From NCBI GenBank assembly GCA_031272505.1, contig JAISTQ010000051.1, positions 1-64,000 of the forward strand: a stretch of DNA of 64,000 nucleotides, written 5' to 3'. The DNA is from Propionibacteriaceae bacterium (GTDB lineage: Bacteria; Actinomycetota; Actinomycetes; Propionibacteriales; Propionibacteriaceae). The notes beneath the pieces are model-generated. The model made no database searches. It saw nothing but the letters and a program-made list of their open reading frames with translations, and was not told where the DNA came from. The number at the start of each line of letters is the position of its first letter. Positions within the stretch are counted from its first letter, which is position 1. Shown piece after piece: positions 15,145 to 24,400 of the stretch. The translations under genes and the position numbers were made by a program.

Positions 15145-16649
15145 CAGATCAAACCCACCTTTCTGGCCTTCTCCACCACCTGCAGACCAAACTGGTCGTT
15201 CTTCTCAGCTTGTCGGCTGTGCAGTTGCTCGCGCAGCGCCTCCTGCTGCGCCAACAGTTCCTTTCCGGTGTTCCCTTCGACGCAGCGTTGCAGCTTGGCC
15301 AGCATCGGCGAGGCGTTGCCGGCCAACACCAGCGCCTGCCGGGTGGGAATCTGCCGGATCTCTTCTGGCCGCAGAATCGGAATGTCCTCGGCGGTAGCCG
15401 TCACCCCGCCCTCCAGCTTCAACTGCTTGCTGGTCCGCGCCACCCGCACCGACCCAACCAAATCGGACACCTCTTTGTTGTACTCGGCGTCCTTCGAGCC
15501 GCCGAAGATCACCAGCACGTTCGACAGCGCCCAAATCGACTTCGCCTCCTGGTCGCCGAAAATCGCCGAAAGCTGCCGCCGGGTCTGCGCCGCCCACAGG
15601 AAGCTGATCCCCAACGCCCGCTCGTTCGCCATCCGGGTCCGCAGCGTCGGTATCGGAGCCGTCGAGGGCAGCTCGTCCAGGCAGGCGAGCATCGGCGGGC
15701 ACAGCTTCCGGTACGGGCTCTGGTTGCCCACCTCCAAGGCGGTATCGAGAATATGCTCGGTAAGCGCGGTCATCAGCGGCGACGCGGACTGGTAGGGGTC
15801 CTCTCGGCCCAGCATGAAGAAGGTGCCGCCCTCGCGGATGATCCGGGCGATGTCGGTGGCCTGCTTCCCCGGCGAAGGCACGCAACGGTTCAGGATCGAA
15901 GGCTGCATGAACAGGCTCATAGCTTGTTGCAAAGTGGTGATCGTGTTCGAGACCGTCCGTTCATCACCGTGCAGCGCCCCCTCCAGCAGGTTGAACCACA
16001 TCGGCGCGGCATCCGGATGCGCCTTGAGGATGTCAAACGGATGGTTCGCGCCCAACGGATTCGCCACCCACGGCAGCACCTTCGCCAGATTCGCGCCGAT
16101 CAGCGCGGCGGCGTGCAGATACGCCATCAGCACCTTCGCGGACTCCGAAGCATAAAACCGGGCGGCAGCATCCGACCCTCCGCCGCTGTTCGCCTTGATG
16201 GTGCCCGCCGTGAACGCCTTCGCGCGTTTCTCCGCGACCATCGGATCGGCACAGCCGGCCACCGGATCCCACACCAGCTCGTCCAAACCTTCCACCAGCC
16301 CGAAAGGGTCACACACCAAAGCGGGCCGTTCCGGCCCGCCCGGAAACCTCGGCGCTTTACGCGCCTGGTACACCAACAACAGATCATCCGGTTTCGTCAA
16401 CGTCACCAAAGCCGCACCGGGCGCGCCCAACAAGGCCGGAAACAGCAAATCCAGGCTCTTGCCGGAGCCTTGCGGGCCGATGATTCCGGCGCACATGTCA
16501 TACGGGCACCACAGGTCGCCCGCCCTCGGTTCCCAACACTGGCCGACCCGCCAGCCGACCTCTGTTGGCTCAAACCCGGCCTTCAACTTCCTGCCGCCCA
16601 CATGTTCTCCAATCTCCGCTAGACGCCCGCCATCGCCGGTTTGCCCCAA
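15144..16649 (-). CDS. Type IV coupling protein ATPase domain (VirD4/TraG), without membrane anchor
   Basis: A 501-residue ATPase of the VirD4 family. Walker A is IIGPQGSGKSLDLLF (58-65 core), followed by ALVTLTKPDDLL and LVCDPFGLVEG; later landmarks are FMLGREDP, LACLDELPSTAPIPTL (Walker B region) and LGISFLWAAQTRRQLSAIFG. Coupling proteins bring the relaxase-DNA complex to the secretion channel. This one begins directly with the segment that normally follows the transmembrane N-terminus, and has no membrane span of its own. The gene at 29128-29565 looks like the missing N-terminal half. The start overlaps the preceding gene by 31 bases. Confidence 0.9.
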   Translation of the reverse strand: MGQTGDGGRLAEIGEHVGGRKLKAGFEPTEVGWRVGQCWEPRAGDLWCPYDMCAGIIGPQGSGKSLDLLFPALLGAPGAALVTLTKPDDLLLVYQARKAPRFPGGPERPALVCDPFGLVEGLDELVWDPVAGCADPMVAEKRAKAFTAGTIKANSGGGSDAAARFYASESAKVLMAYLHAAALIGANLAKVLPWVANPLGANHPFDILKAHPDAAPMWFNLLEGALHGDERTVSNTITTLQQAMSLFMQPSILNRCVPSPGKQATDIARIIREGGTFFMLGREDPYQSASPLMTALTEHILDTALEVGNQSPYRKLCPPMLACLDELPSTAPIPTLRTRMANERALGISFLWAAQTRRQLSAIFGDQEAKSIWALSNVLVIFGGSKDAEYNKEVSDLVGSVRVARTSKQLKLEGGVTATAEDIPILRPEEIRQIPTRQALVLAGNASPMLAKLQRCVEGNTGKELLAQQEALREQLHSRQAEKNDQFGLQVVEKARKVGLI

Positions 16650-17785
16650 GATCGCCGCGCCGGCGAATGGGAAAGCAGCTCGACCCGCGCCAAGACAGTC
16701 TGCCGGTGCTGCCGGTATGTCTCATGCTTGGCGACCGTCCCGGAAATCCGCACTTGGTCGCCAGGGTTGACACCCAGCAGCCACTCCGCCCCGGAGACCG
16801 TCTTGAAGTCCCGGTTGCCGCAAGACACCACCAGCAGATAGCGCTGCGAAGGCGACGTTTGCTTCGGCAGCCACTTCTTGACCACCACCGTCCCTTCCGC
16901 ATTCACCCGTTGGCCTACCGTGCCCACGAACCCGCCCAGGTCACGCTCCGCATTTCGCAGCGCCCGCACCGCGCTCACCGCCGTGGGAAGATCCTCCTCG
17001 GCCACCCATCCCGAATGCACCAGCCGCAGCAGCCGCGCCGCATACGCATCATCTGGCTCAACGGGATAATCCCGTTTCAGTTTGGCGATGATCCGGTCGG
17101 CGGCCGCCGGGGCCGCTGGAGCGAAAGGTGCCAGCAACTCGGCCAGCTCGGCGGCCGGCTCCTGCCCGTGGAAACCCAGCATCGTCTTCACCAAAGTGAC
17201 CGTGGACCGGGGACGTTTTGATCTCGCCGGAACAAACCCGAACACCTGCGTCACCTGCCAGGCGCACGCGATGACCAGCCGCAACGGCAACTCCAGGCTG
17301 TCAGAAGTCCAACGTTTCTTGCCGTACAGGCCGACCATCCGCTCCGCCCGCCCCAAATCCAGCAGCAGCGGATTGAGCCGCCTGCCGGTGAAATCCTTCA
17401 AACAAGTCGATCCGACAATCTTCATCTGCCCAGAATCCACATGCGACAGCAGCACCGTCTCATTCCGGTTCCGCCGAGTGTGGCAATGCTCGCACACCGA
17501 CCAATCCGCCACCGGCACCTCTACCGCCCCGGGCAGCCACCACACCGACGGCGGCACAGTGCCCAAATCCGCGCGGGCGATAATCTTCCAGCCGTTCAAC
17601 AGCGGAAACGCGCCCTTCAGCTTCACCTTCCAACAGTGCCCCCCCAAACTGGTGCCGCCCCCATACGCGGGCTCCGCATCCAGCACCAGCCTTCCCGCGA
17701 ACTGCCCGGCAGTGCGGGCCGACAACTGCTCCAGCTTCGCCTTCGCCGCCGCCAACTCCTCTCCTGTCAACAAATAGGCGCTCAC
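16619..17785 (-). CDS. CxxC zinc-finger-family protein with OB-like C-terminus
   Basis: A 388-residue intact paralogue of the disrupted gene at 5190-6401. About 100 N-terminal residues (GWKIIARADLG) lead to a zinc-finger-like VCEHCHTRRNRN (C98, C101) and then the family block KIVGSTCLKDFTG. The end (about 330-375) contains LGVNPGDQVRISGTVAKHE and VLARVELLS, the strand pattern of an OB fold, so nucleic-acid binding is likely. Function unknown; such genes are frequent on actinobacterial plasmids and phages. It is inside the coupling-protein operon: 4-base overlap with the gene before, 31 bases with the gene after. Confidence 0.75.
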   Translation of the reverse strand: MSAYLLTGEELAAAKAKLEQLSARTAGQFAGRLVLDAEPAYGGGTSLGGHCWKVKLKGAFPLLNGWKIIARADLGTVPPSVWWLPGAVEVPVADWSVCEHCHTRRNRNETVLLSHVDSGQMKIVGSTCLKDFTGRRLNPLLLDLGRAERMVGLYGKKRWTSDSLELPLRLVIACAWQVTQVFGFVPARSKRPRSTVTLVKTMLGFHGQEPAAELAELLAPFAPAAPAAADRIIAKLKRDYPVEPDDAYAARLLRLVHSGWVAEEDLPTAVSAVRALRNAERDLGGFVGTVGQRVNAEGTVVVKKWLPKQTSPSQRYLLVVSCGNRDFKTVSGAEWLLGVNPGDQVRISGTVAKHETYRQHRQTVLARVELLSHSPARRSWGKPAMAGV

Positions 17786-18801
17786 CGTCCCACCCCCCCA
17801 CTTGGGTGGGCCGGGCTCGCCGGAATCGGATCCGGCACAGCCTGGGCCTGCTCCAACTGGCTTGGCGGCAACATCTCGCTCTGCGCGATCTGCTCACGGG
17901 TCTGCTGCCACTGCTTCGGCGTGATCCGATTCTCGTCGATCTGCCGCAGCATCGCACCCAGCGAAGAACGCGGATTCACCCACTCCAGCTTCTCCTGGAA
18001 CGCCCGCTGCATCACCGGAGTCTTCGCCGCAAACGCCGCCAGCGCACCCAACCCCAAAACCGGCCCCTGCAACTCATCCGGAGTAGCCGCCGCCACCTGC
18101 GTCCACAACGTCACCATCCGGCCCGCCACCCTGGGGATCGTCGCCAACATCGCCCGATCCTGGCCCGCCTCAAACTGCGCCAACGCCGAAAGCATCAACA
18201 AAGTGTCCGAAGGGAGCTCCTGCCCCGGCTTCAATCCCGGCAGCGTCCCATCCAAAGCGACACTCATGTACGTACCCAAATCCGCGCCCGCAGCCTCATC
18301 CTCCCGAAGCGAACTCACATAACCATCCAAGACATCCGTGGCCATCTCCGCCTCCACACCCACCGGGCCGGCCAGCCTCGCCGTCAACGAAGGCGAAACC
18401 TGCTGATTGCGCAGCCCCGCAGCCCGATGCGGCAACTGCACCACCTCGCCCGAACCCGTCACCGAGAAGCTGTCCTTCCCGTCCGTGAAACCCGCCGCCA
18501 CCAACTTCAACCCGGCCCGCTGCAACCTCCGGCCCGTGTCCTCGATCAGCCGCCGCACCGGAGCAACCTCCCCGAAGCCCAGCAACGCCATCTGCGGCAG
18601 CCCGTTCAACCGCCTGAACACCGCCGCCGCCACCACCTCCGCTGAAGTGCCCGCGCCTACCCCAACCGCGACAATCCGATCCACCCGGCCCGTCTCATCC
18701 AAGCCGACACCCACCAACTCCCGGCCCGAACGCCAGCCGATCTCCTCAGCCACCCGCGCCAACAAACTCTCAATAGTGCGAATCCGATCCTGCTCCGCCA
18801 T
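17782..18801 (-). CDS. DUF4192-like protein (divergent)
   Basis: A 339-residue protein starting at ATG 18801 inside TGATG, the stop of the preceding gene, after AGGGGGCAGG. The layout resembles DUF4192: an alpha/beta half (RIVAVGVGAGTSAEVVAAAV; PVRRLIEDTGRRLQRAGLKL) and a helical half (LSALAQFEAGQDRAMLATIP; LGLGALAAFAAKTPVMQRAF). The standard LLGFRPEESL block of clear family members (see 59.5-62.3 kb) is missing, so the assignment is tentative. The C-terminal tail is Gln/Pro-rich. Function unknown. It is the second gene of the P4 operon and probably acts with the preceding, apparently related gene. Confidence 0.6.
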   Translation of the reverse strand: MAEQDRIRTIESLLARVAEEIGWRSGRELVGVGLDETGRVDRIVAVGVGAGTSAEVVAAAVFRRLNGLPQMALLGFGEVAPVRRLIEDTGRRLQRAGLKLVAAGFTDGKDSFSVTGSGEVVQLPHRAAGLRNQQVSPSLTARLAGPVGVEAEMATDVLDGYVSSLREDEAAGADLGTYMSVALDGTLPGLKPGQELPSDTLLMLSALAQFEAGQDRAMLATIPRVAGRMVTLWTQVAAATPDELQGPVLGLGALAAFAAKTPVMQRAFQEKLEWVNPRSSLGAMLRQIDENRITPKQWQQTREQIAQSEMLPPSQLEQAQAVPDPIPASPAHPSGGVGR

Positions 18802-19451
18802 CACCTGCCCCCTTCCTTCAACAACTGTCCGCCCTGCCTGTCCGCCTGGACGGCACGGGACCAAGACTGGAACAACTGCGAAGCCCGCCTCACATCCGTC
18901 GCGCCGACCGCCGCAAACAGCAACGACGCCAAATCGTCAGCATCCGACACGTTCCCCTCATCCGAACCCGCAGCCGGAACCGGGTGGCTCCGCCTAGCAG
19001 CCGCCGGACGCTCCGCACGCGCCGGCCAATCCGCCCCATCCATCACCAGCAGCGAATCCTCAACAGGATTGGGCGGACCCTGGGAGGCCACCTGCCCATT
19101 CTCCTGCGTCGGATACAACACCCGATAGTCGCCGCCATCCACAACCGCAGCCGCCAACACGCGAGCACCAGCCCCATTCAAACTCCCCAAAACGCCGCGC
19201 ACAATCGGAGCCGCCCCCTCCGCATCGGCATACGCCGCCAACACCAGCCGGCATTCCGGATACTCGCCCAGCACGCGCTCCGTCAGCGCATCCCAACCCG
19301 TAGGCTCAGCAAGATCCGCCAACGCCACATGCGCCGACGCCACCGGCCTCTCACCATCCACCACAACCACCGCCAGCCGCCGCTCCATAACGCCGCCCAA
19401 CGCCCGCTCAACCGTCCGGAAAAGCTGCCCAAACCCGGTATCTTTCTCCAT
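18801..19451 (-). CDS. DUF4192-like N-terminal domain protein, leaderless start
   Basis: A 216-residue protein whose segment ECRLVLAAYADAEGAAPIVR...GSLNGAGARVLAAAVVDGGDY matches the second half of the DUF4192 alpha/beta domain. The C-terminal third is low-complexity with a final helix (DLASLLFAAVGATDVRRASQ). Function unknown. The ATG at 19451 is five bases after the TTATCT hexamer of P4, so it should be translated from a leaderless mRNA; no ribosome site is present. It heads the operon running to 13917. Confidence 0.65.
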   Translation of the reverse strand: MEKDTGFGQLFRTVERALGGVMERRLAVVVVDGERPVASAHVALADLAEPTGWDALTERVLGEYPECRLVLAAYADAEGAAPIVRGVLGSLNGAGARVLAAAVVDGGDYRVLYPTQENGQVASQGPPNPVEDSLLVMDGADWPARAERPAAARRSHPVPAAGSDEGNVSDADDLASLLFAAVGATDVRRASQLFQSWSRAVQADRQGGQLLKEGGR

Positions 19452-19456
19452 ACCCT

Positions 19457-19487
19457 AGATAAGGCGCACCACACCCCGAAGTGGGAC
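19457..19487 (-). promoter_or_regulatory. Promoter module P4 (coupling-protein operon)
   Basis: Minus strand GTCCCACTTC at 19487-19478, 15-base spacer ending GCC, hexamer TTATCT at 19462-19457, then AGGGT and the ATG. Best example of the leaderless geometry, because the start codon belongs to a full-length gene. Confidence 0.8.
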
Positions 19488-19557
19488 ACCGCGCAGAACC
19501 CAGCGATAAAAAAGCGCACGTCCTCCCAGCCGACAACGCAATCTGCAGACCAGATCT

Positions 19558-19580
19558 AGCGAAAGGCCGAAGCCTCCCGG
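19558..19580 (-). terminator. UUCG-loop hairpin after the secreted protein gene
   Basis: Minus strand AGGC-TTCG-GCCT (19575-19564) is a stem closed by a UUCG tetraloop, followed by TTTCGC. It lies 36 bases after the stop at 19612 and before P4, fitting a terminator. The stem is short. Confidence 0.45.
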
Positions 19581-19611
19581 TTGATGTAACCGAACGGCAG
19601 CACCGTATGGT

Positions 19612-20613
19612 TTAGTCGAAGACTTCAATGACCTGGATTTCGGCCACTGTTATCACCCGTTCGAAAGCCGGGGCGACCTTCTTGATCACACCACTGCCAT
19701 AGTCGCCCTTCCACTCGCCCTCCCACAACGCAGTGAAAGTCACCGTCCGCTCCTTCGCCGTGTCATAGAAAATATGGTCACAACCCGGCGACCGATTCAC
19801 CCTAGTGTGTGCCAAATTCGCGAAACCCCTCCGATCCGACCACTCCTCCATCAAATCCTTCCGGCTGCACACCGTATGATCCGAACCATCACCCCAATCA
19901 ATCTCCACCTTCGTGATCTGCGCCGTCAACGTCACCGCACCCTCCTGCTCAGTCTTCGGGCCGACCATCCGCATCGCCTTGCTGTACTTCGACTTATCCG
20001 CCTTAATGATGTCATCACTCCACGTCCACACCGGCACCCCCACCAGAATCGGATTCTCCAACGGATACTGGAACACCAACTCGATAGCCTCATGGTCCAT
20101 CTGACTAAACAACCGCTCCGCGACCGCCTCCTCATTCACCCGCTCCACAACCTGCCGGAACGAAGAATCCGTCCCCACCCGAGCCCACACCTTCGAATCC
20201 GACCCGTCAGCGTTCTTACAAGCAATCGACATGAAATCAGTGGCCTGATACTGGTTCCCCGTACTGTCATCATTCCAACCCGGATGCGCCTCACTCAACG
20301 TCCTACCCACCGACGGATCCAACTTCTTGGGAATACTGGCAGCGATCTGTTGGCAAGTCTTCGGCTCCGACTTCACCGCCGGATGCCGCACCGTAGTACC
20401 AGACTTCCCCGAAGACGGCTTCGTCACAGACGTCTGCTCCACCGCCGTGCAAGTTCCAGATGTCGGCGAGTAACACGACACATCTTTGGTGGTGCCTGAC
20501 GGTGACGGGGCTACCACCGGAAGCTCCGCATACGCCACATCAGTGAACTGCACGGCAGCCAGCCCAATAACCCCCACCCACACGGCGGAGACGACATACC
20601 TACGGCGAATCAT
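19612..20613 (-). CDS. Secreted protein, copy A of a duplicated pair
   Basis: A 333-residue protein with a Sec signal peptide (basic MIRRRY, hydrophobic core, cleavage near VAYAE). After a Ser/Thr/Pro linker comes a domain shared in detail with the protein at 56375-57391: VERVNEEAV, ELVFQYPLENPILVGVPVWT, DIIKADKSKYSKAMRMVGPK, VEIDWGDG and the end VAEIQVIEVFD. The VPVWxW...WGDG pattern is that of a secreted actinobacterial family usually near Tad pilus genes; its role is unknown, perhaps pilus assembly at the cell surface. Four conserved cysteines could form disulfides. The ATG overlaps the lipoprotein stop (ATGA). Confidence 0.75.
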   Translation of the reverse strand: MIRRRYVVSAVWVGVIGLAAVQFTDVAYAELPVVAPSPSGTTKDVSCYSPTSGTCTAVEQTSVTKPSSGKSGTTVRHPAVKSEPKTCQQIAASIPKKLDPSVGRTLSEAHPGWNDDSTGNQYQATDFMSIACKNADGSDSKVWARVGTDSSFRQVVERVNEEAVAERLFSQMDHEAIELVFQYPLENPILVGVPVWTWSDDIIKADKSKYSKAMRMVGPKTEQEGAVTLTAQITKVEIDWGDGSDHTVCSRKDLMEEWSDRRGFANLAHTRVNRSPGCDHIFYDTAKERTVTFTALWEGEWKGDYGSGVIKKVAPAFERVITVAEIQVIEVFD

Positions 20614-21218
20614 GATGGCGTACACTCCGTGGTATCCGCGTCATCTTCCCAAGAAGAAGCCTTCCATTCCCCGCCGCCCTCCGACTCCGGAGCCACCAAC
20701 ACCACCTTGTAAGTGCGGACAAACGTGCTGATCGAAGGAGGGTCTTTGGTCCCGTCCTTGAGGACGGGTATCTGGCTCGACTGGTCGATGCACAGGCTAA
20801 CCTCGTAGGTTCGTTCACCATCAACCTCAACCCAGCCGGTCTTGTACCACAACACCTCCTGGGCACCCTCGAAATAAACACCGTTTTCCGTCATGATTCT
20901 GGTGTTATTGACGCAAATCTCCACCGCGTCATCAGTGGAGATTGCGATGCACTCCTGCTGGTCTTCATGGGAAAGCGGATACACCGGGTTATTCATTTGA
21001 CGATTTATCAAGTCTTGGAACTGCATCACCACATCGAGGGCGGCTTGCTCGTCCGGATCCAACGTCTCCGACGGCGTAGGCGTCGGGGTGGGAGTTGGTG
21101 TCGGTGTCGGTGTCGGGGTGGCGCTTATCGAAGGTGCCGGCGTCTCGGAGGGTGGTGGGGTGCCGCAGCCAGCCAACAACACCACCCCAAGCACCATTGG
21201 CAACAGACGCGTCTTCAT
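20610..21218 (-). CDS. Lipoprotein, copy A of a duplicated pair
   Basis: A 202-residue lipoprotein. The signal ends VLLAGCG with Cys as the lipid site, followed by a Thr-Pro repeat spacer (TPTPTPTP) and SETLDPDEQAALDVVM, a block identical in the lipoprotein at 57376-57966. The folded part has two Cys pairs and ends GGEWKASSWEDDADTTEC. No enzymatic motif is visible. It is coupled to the secreted protein gene downstream. ATG at 21218 follows GGGGAGGCTGAC. Probably a partner or membrane anchor of the secreted protein. Confidence 0.8.
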   Translation of the reverse strand: MKTRLLPMVLGVVLLAGCGTPPPSETPAPSISATPTPTPTPTPTPTPTPSETLDPDEQAALDVVMQFQDLINRQMNNPVYPLSHEDQQECIAISTDDAVEICVNNTRIMTENGVYFEGAQEVLWYKTGWVEVDGERTYEVSLCIDQSSQIPVLKDGTKDPPSISTFVRTYKVVLVAPESEGGGEWKASSWEDDADTTECTPS

Positions 21219-21219
21219 G

Positions 21220-21354
21220 TCAGCCTCCCCACGTCGATTTCTGATCGTTGATACGACCATAGCTATCCGTTTTCATCCCAAGCAACTCACCGATCATCGG
21301 CGTGTCGCCAAACCATCCCGTCCGCACGCGCCCGCACGCAGTTCTCCTTTCCAT
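21220..21354 (-). CDS. Possible leaderless leader frame before the lipoprotein (44 residues)
   Basis: An ATG stands exactly five bases after the TTTTCT hexamer of P5 and opens 44 codons that stop one base before the lipoprotein ATG (TGACATG); the ribosome site GGAGG of the lipoprotein lies in its last codons. The peptide is unremarkable (starts MERRTACGR, ends KSTWGG). An internal ATG in another frame reads MVWRHADDR across the conserved GCGACACGCC. Position, not composition, is the evidence. Confidence 0.4.
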   Translation of the reverse strand: MERRTACGRVRTGWFGDTPMIGELLGMKTDSYGRINDQKSTWGG

Positions 21355-21359
21355 ACCTT

Positions 21360-21390
21360 AGAAAAGGCGGAAACCGGCCCGAAGTGGGAC
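21360..21390 (-). promoter_or_regulatory. Promoter module P5 (lipoprotein/secreted pair A)
   Basis: Minus strand GTCCCACTTC at 21390-21381, 15-base spacer ending GCC, hexamer TTTTCT at 21365-21360, then AAGGT and ATG. Confidence 0.75.
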
Positions 21391-21439
21391 ATTGCGCAGG
21401 ATCCGCCCCGACAACGGCACGTCTTCCCGGCAGGCCGTG

Positions 21440-24400
21440 TCAGATGGCAGGCCCGAATCCTATGTGGGGGCTGGTTTCTTCCGTCAGCTCCGGCGGGCGA
21501 ATCGAGGGGGTGCCGGGTGGGAGGTTTTCTTGTGCTTCGGCGATACGGTTGAACTCGGTTTTCACGTTCAGGTAGGTTTCGCGGGCATCTTCCAATTCGG
21601 CCTGGTGGACGAACGGTTTGCCGAGGAGCCGTCTGGAGCCTTCCAGTTCGGCTTGGGCTTGGGACAGGCTGAGCGTGTTCTCGTCGATGGCGGCGCTGAT
21701 GCCGGTGGCGATCATGTTTTCCATGCGGGTCACCATGCCCATGCCGGATGTCGGATGGTTGCCTTTCAAGTCGATGTTGCGTTCCACTCCGGGGACGCCG
21801 CGAAGTGCGAGCTTGTAGTTGGTTTCGCTTCTGCCGCGACGCCGATACTCGCGCTCCTGCTGCAACTCGATGGCCAGTCCGCCCAGCTTCACGAACGGGT
21901 TGGCGTGAATCAATTCCCAGGGGGCTTGCATGTGCTGTTCGAGCCATTGGGCGGCGTCGCTGCGCGACGTGGTGCGAATGGTGACGGGTACCCGTCCACG
22001 GGCAGGGTCCCATTCGCCTGCCGTCCGCAGCTTGATGTGGAAGGCGTCGCCTTTGGTGGATTGGCTGGCCGCAAGCGCCTCGCGGAGCAAAGGAAGGTTC
22101 TCTTCGGCTTTCGCGATTTCGTGCTCAGCGTTCGCGATGCGCACCTCTAGCGCCTTTTGCTGCCTGTCATGGTCACGTTCCAGGTTCGTGAACCGGCGTA
22201 ACGTCTGTTCGGCTTCGATCAGCTCCATCAGCAGCGGGTTCGACGTGGACACGGCGGTGTTCATGCGGGCCTTCTCCGTCTCATCGTCCAGGTTCTCGAC
22301 TTCCCGCCCGAGGTTTCCGCCGTTCATCAATTGGCCGATGAAATCGGCCTTGCGGCTGATGGTTTGCCACATGAACGTGTCGTAGGTGTCGGTGGCTATC
22401 GCGGTGGTGATGTGCACTTCGGGGTTGAGGTTTCCTTGGCGGAGGATGCGGCCTTCGCGCTGCTCGACGTCGGCGGGCCGCCACGGCGGGTCCAGGTGCA
22501 GCAGGTGTATGGCGCGCCGTTGAATGTTGGTGCCGACGCCCATTTTGGTGGTGGACCCTATGAGGACCGCTACGTTTCCGTTGCGGCATTCCTCAAAGAG
22601 CCGCTCTTTGTCGGTGTTCGTCTTCGCGTCTTGAATGAACCGGATCTTCTCCGCTGGGATGCCACGGTCCACGAGCGACTGTTTCAACTCGGTGTAGACG
22701 GAGAATCTGCCGTCCGTATTGGGCACTCCCTGGTCGCAGAACACCATCTGCAACGCGCCCCTCCCTGGGTAGGGCTGTCCGGTGTCCGGGTCCGAGTACT
22801 CCCAATCTTTGGTTTTCGCCCAGATCTGGTGAATGATGTCGGCTGCCGCGTCGATCTTCTCGCCGCCTTGGGCGCGCGGATCGACGAGCCGCATGTCCAA
22901 GGTGGCGCGGCGGCCGTCCCCGTGTACGGTTAGATGGTTGTCTTGGTCCGGTTCGACGAGTTTTTCCTCAATGTCGCGGATTCTTTTGCGGATCACCTCT
23001 TCGAAGAACACGCGCTGCTCTTCGGAGCGGGCTAACACCAGCCGGTCCACCCCTGGTTGTCCGTCAAGTTGCACCGTGGCCGGAATCTTCAGGCCGAGCT
23101 CGCTGCCGCGTTTCACGTCGGCGACCCGCCGAAACAGGCCCTGCAGCTCGGGCACGTTCACGAACTTCGCCAGCCGGTTTTTGAACTTGATGTCGCCGGT
23201 GGCGGTGAACTCGGGGCGTTTTTCCACCTGCGCGAAAGTCGCCGCCCACTCGTCGAACTGGTAGACGCCCGCAGCCCGTAAAGTCTCCGGGGTGAGATAG
23301 CGCAGCATGACGTGCATCTCGGAGACCGAGTTCGCGATCGGAGTTGCGGTCGCGCCGGTCATCACCCGCTTGCCGTTCATCCGGCGCAGATAGTCCACCT
23401 TGGAGAGCAGGTCCATCGCCCGCTGTGACCCTTCGATCTGCCCGTCAGAGATTTGGCTGAAAGTGGTCAGGTTCTTGAAACTGTGCAGCTCATCGACGAA
23501 CAGGTAGTCGATGCCGCTCTCTTCGAAGCTCACGCCGGGATCCCGGTCGGTGAGCAGTTTGCCCTTTATTTTTTCCATCCGGGCCAGCATCTGCGCCTGC
23601 TGCTTTTTCACCGACAGTCCTTTTTCTTTGCCTTTCTCTCGGTCGATGGCTGCCTGCAAGTCGGCCACCTGCTCGGCGATGAACCTGTTAACGGTCTTGG
23701 GCTGCAGCGGGATTTTGGTGAACGCCCCGTAGGTCATGATCACCGCGTCATAGTCGCCTTGGGCGATCCGGGCGACGAACCGGGTGCGTTCGGCCTTGCT
23801 GAGGGTTTCTGCGGAGGCGGCGATCACGTTCGCCTGCGGATAGAACTGGAGGAACTCTCTGGTGAATTGGTTAAGCATGTGGTTGGGCACCACGAACGCG
23901 GGCTTTTGTATCATGCCGAGCCGTTTGAGTTCGACCGCGCCAATGCACATCTCCATCGTTTTTCCGGCACCCACCTGGTGGAACAGGCCGACGGACGGTT
24001 CGGCGAGCATCCGGGCCACCGCGTCCCGCTGGTGCGGGTACGGCTGCCACATCGGGGACAGGCCCGGCAAGCTCAAACGCTCCCCTTCGGTGCGATAGTC
24101 CCTGCCGACATGGGAGTTGAACCGGCGGTTGTATTCGCGGACGAGCCGCACGGTCCGCTCTGGATTTTCCCAGATCCATTCTTTGAATGCCTGGTCCAGC
24201 TTCTCGGCCTTCTCGGTCGCCGCGTCGGTCTCCTGCTCGTTCAACTGCTCATGTTCTTGCCCGTCGGCATCTTTCCAATAGTCGGTCACTTGGATGGGCC
24301 GCTGCTCCATCATCGCCCGGAAAATCTCGTGGGCAGCTTTACGGCGGGTACCCCACAGTTCGGTATAGGTGAAGTCACCCGTGATTGTCCGACCCGGCTT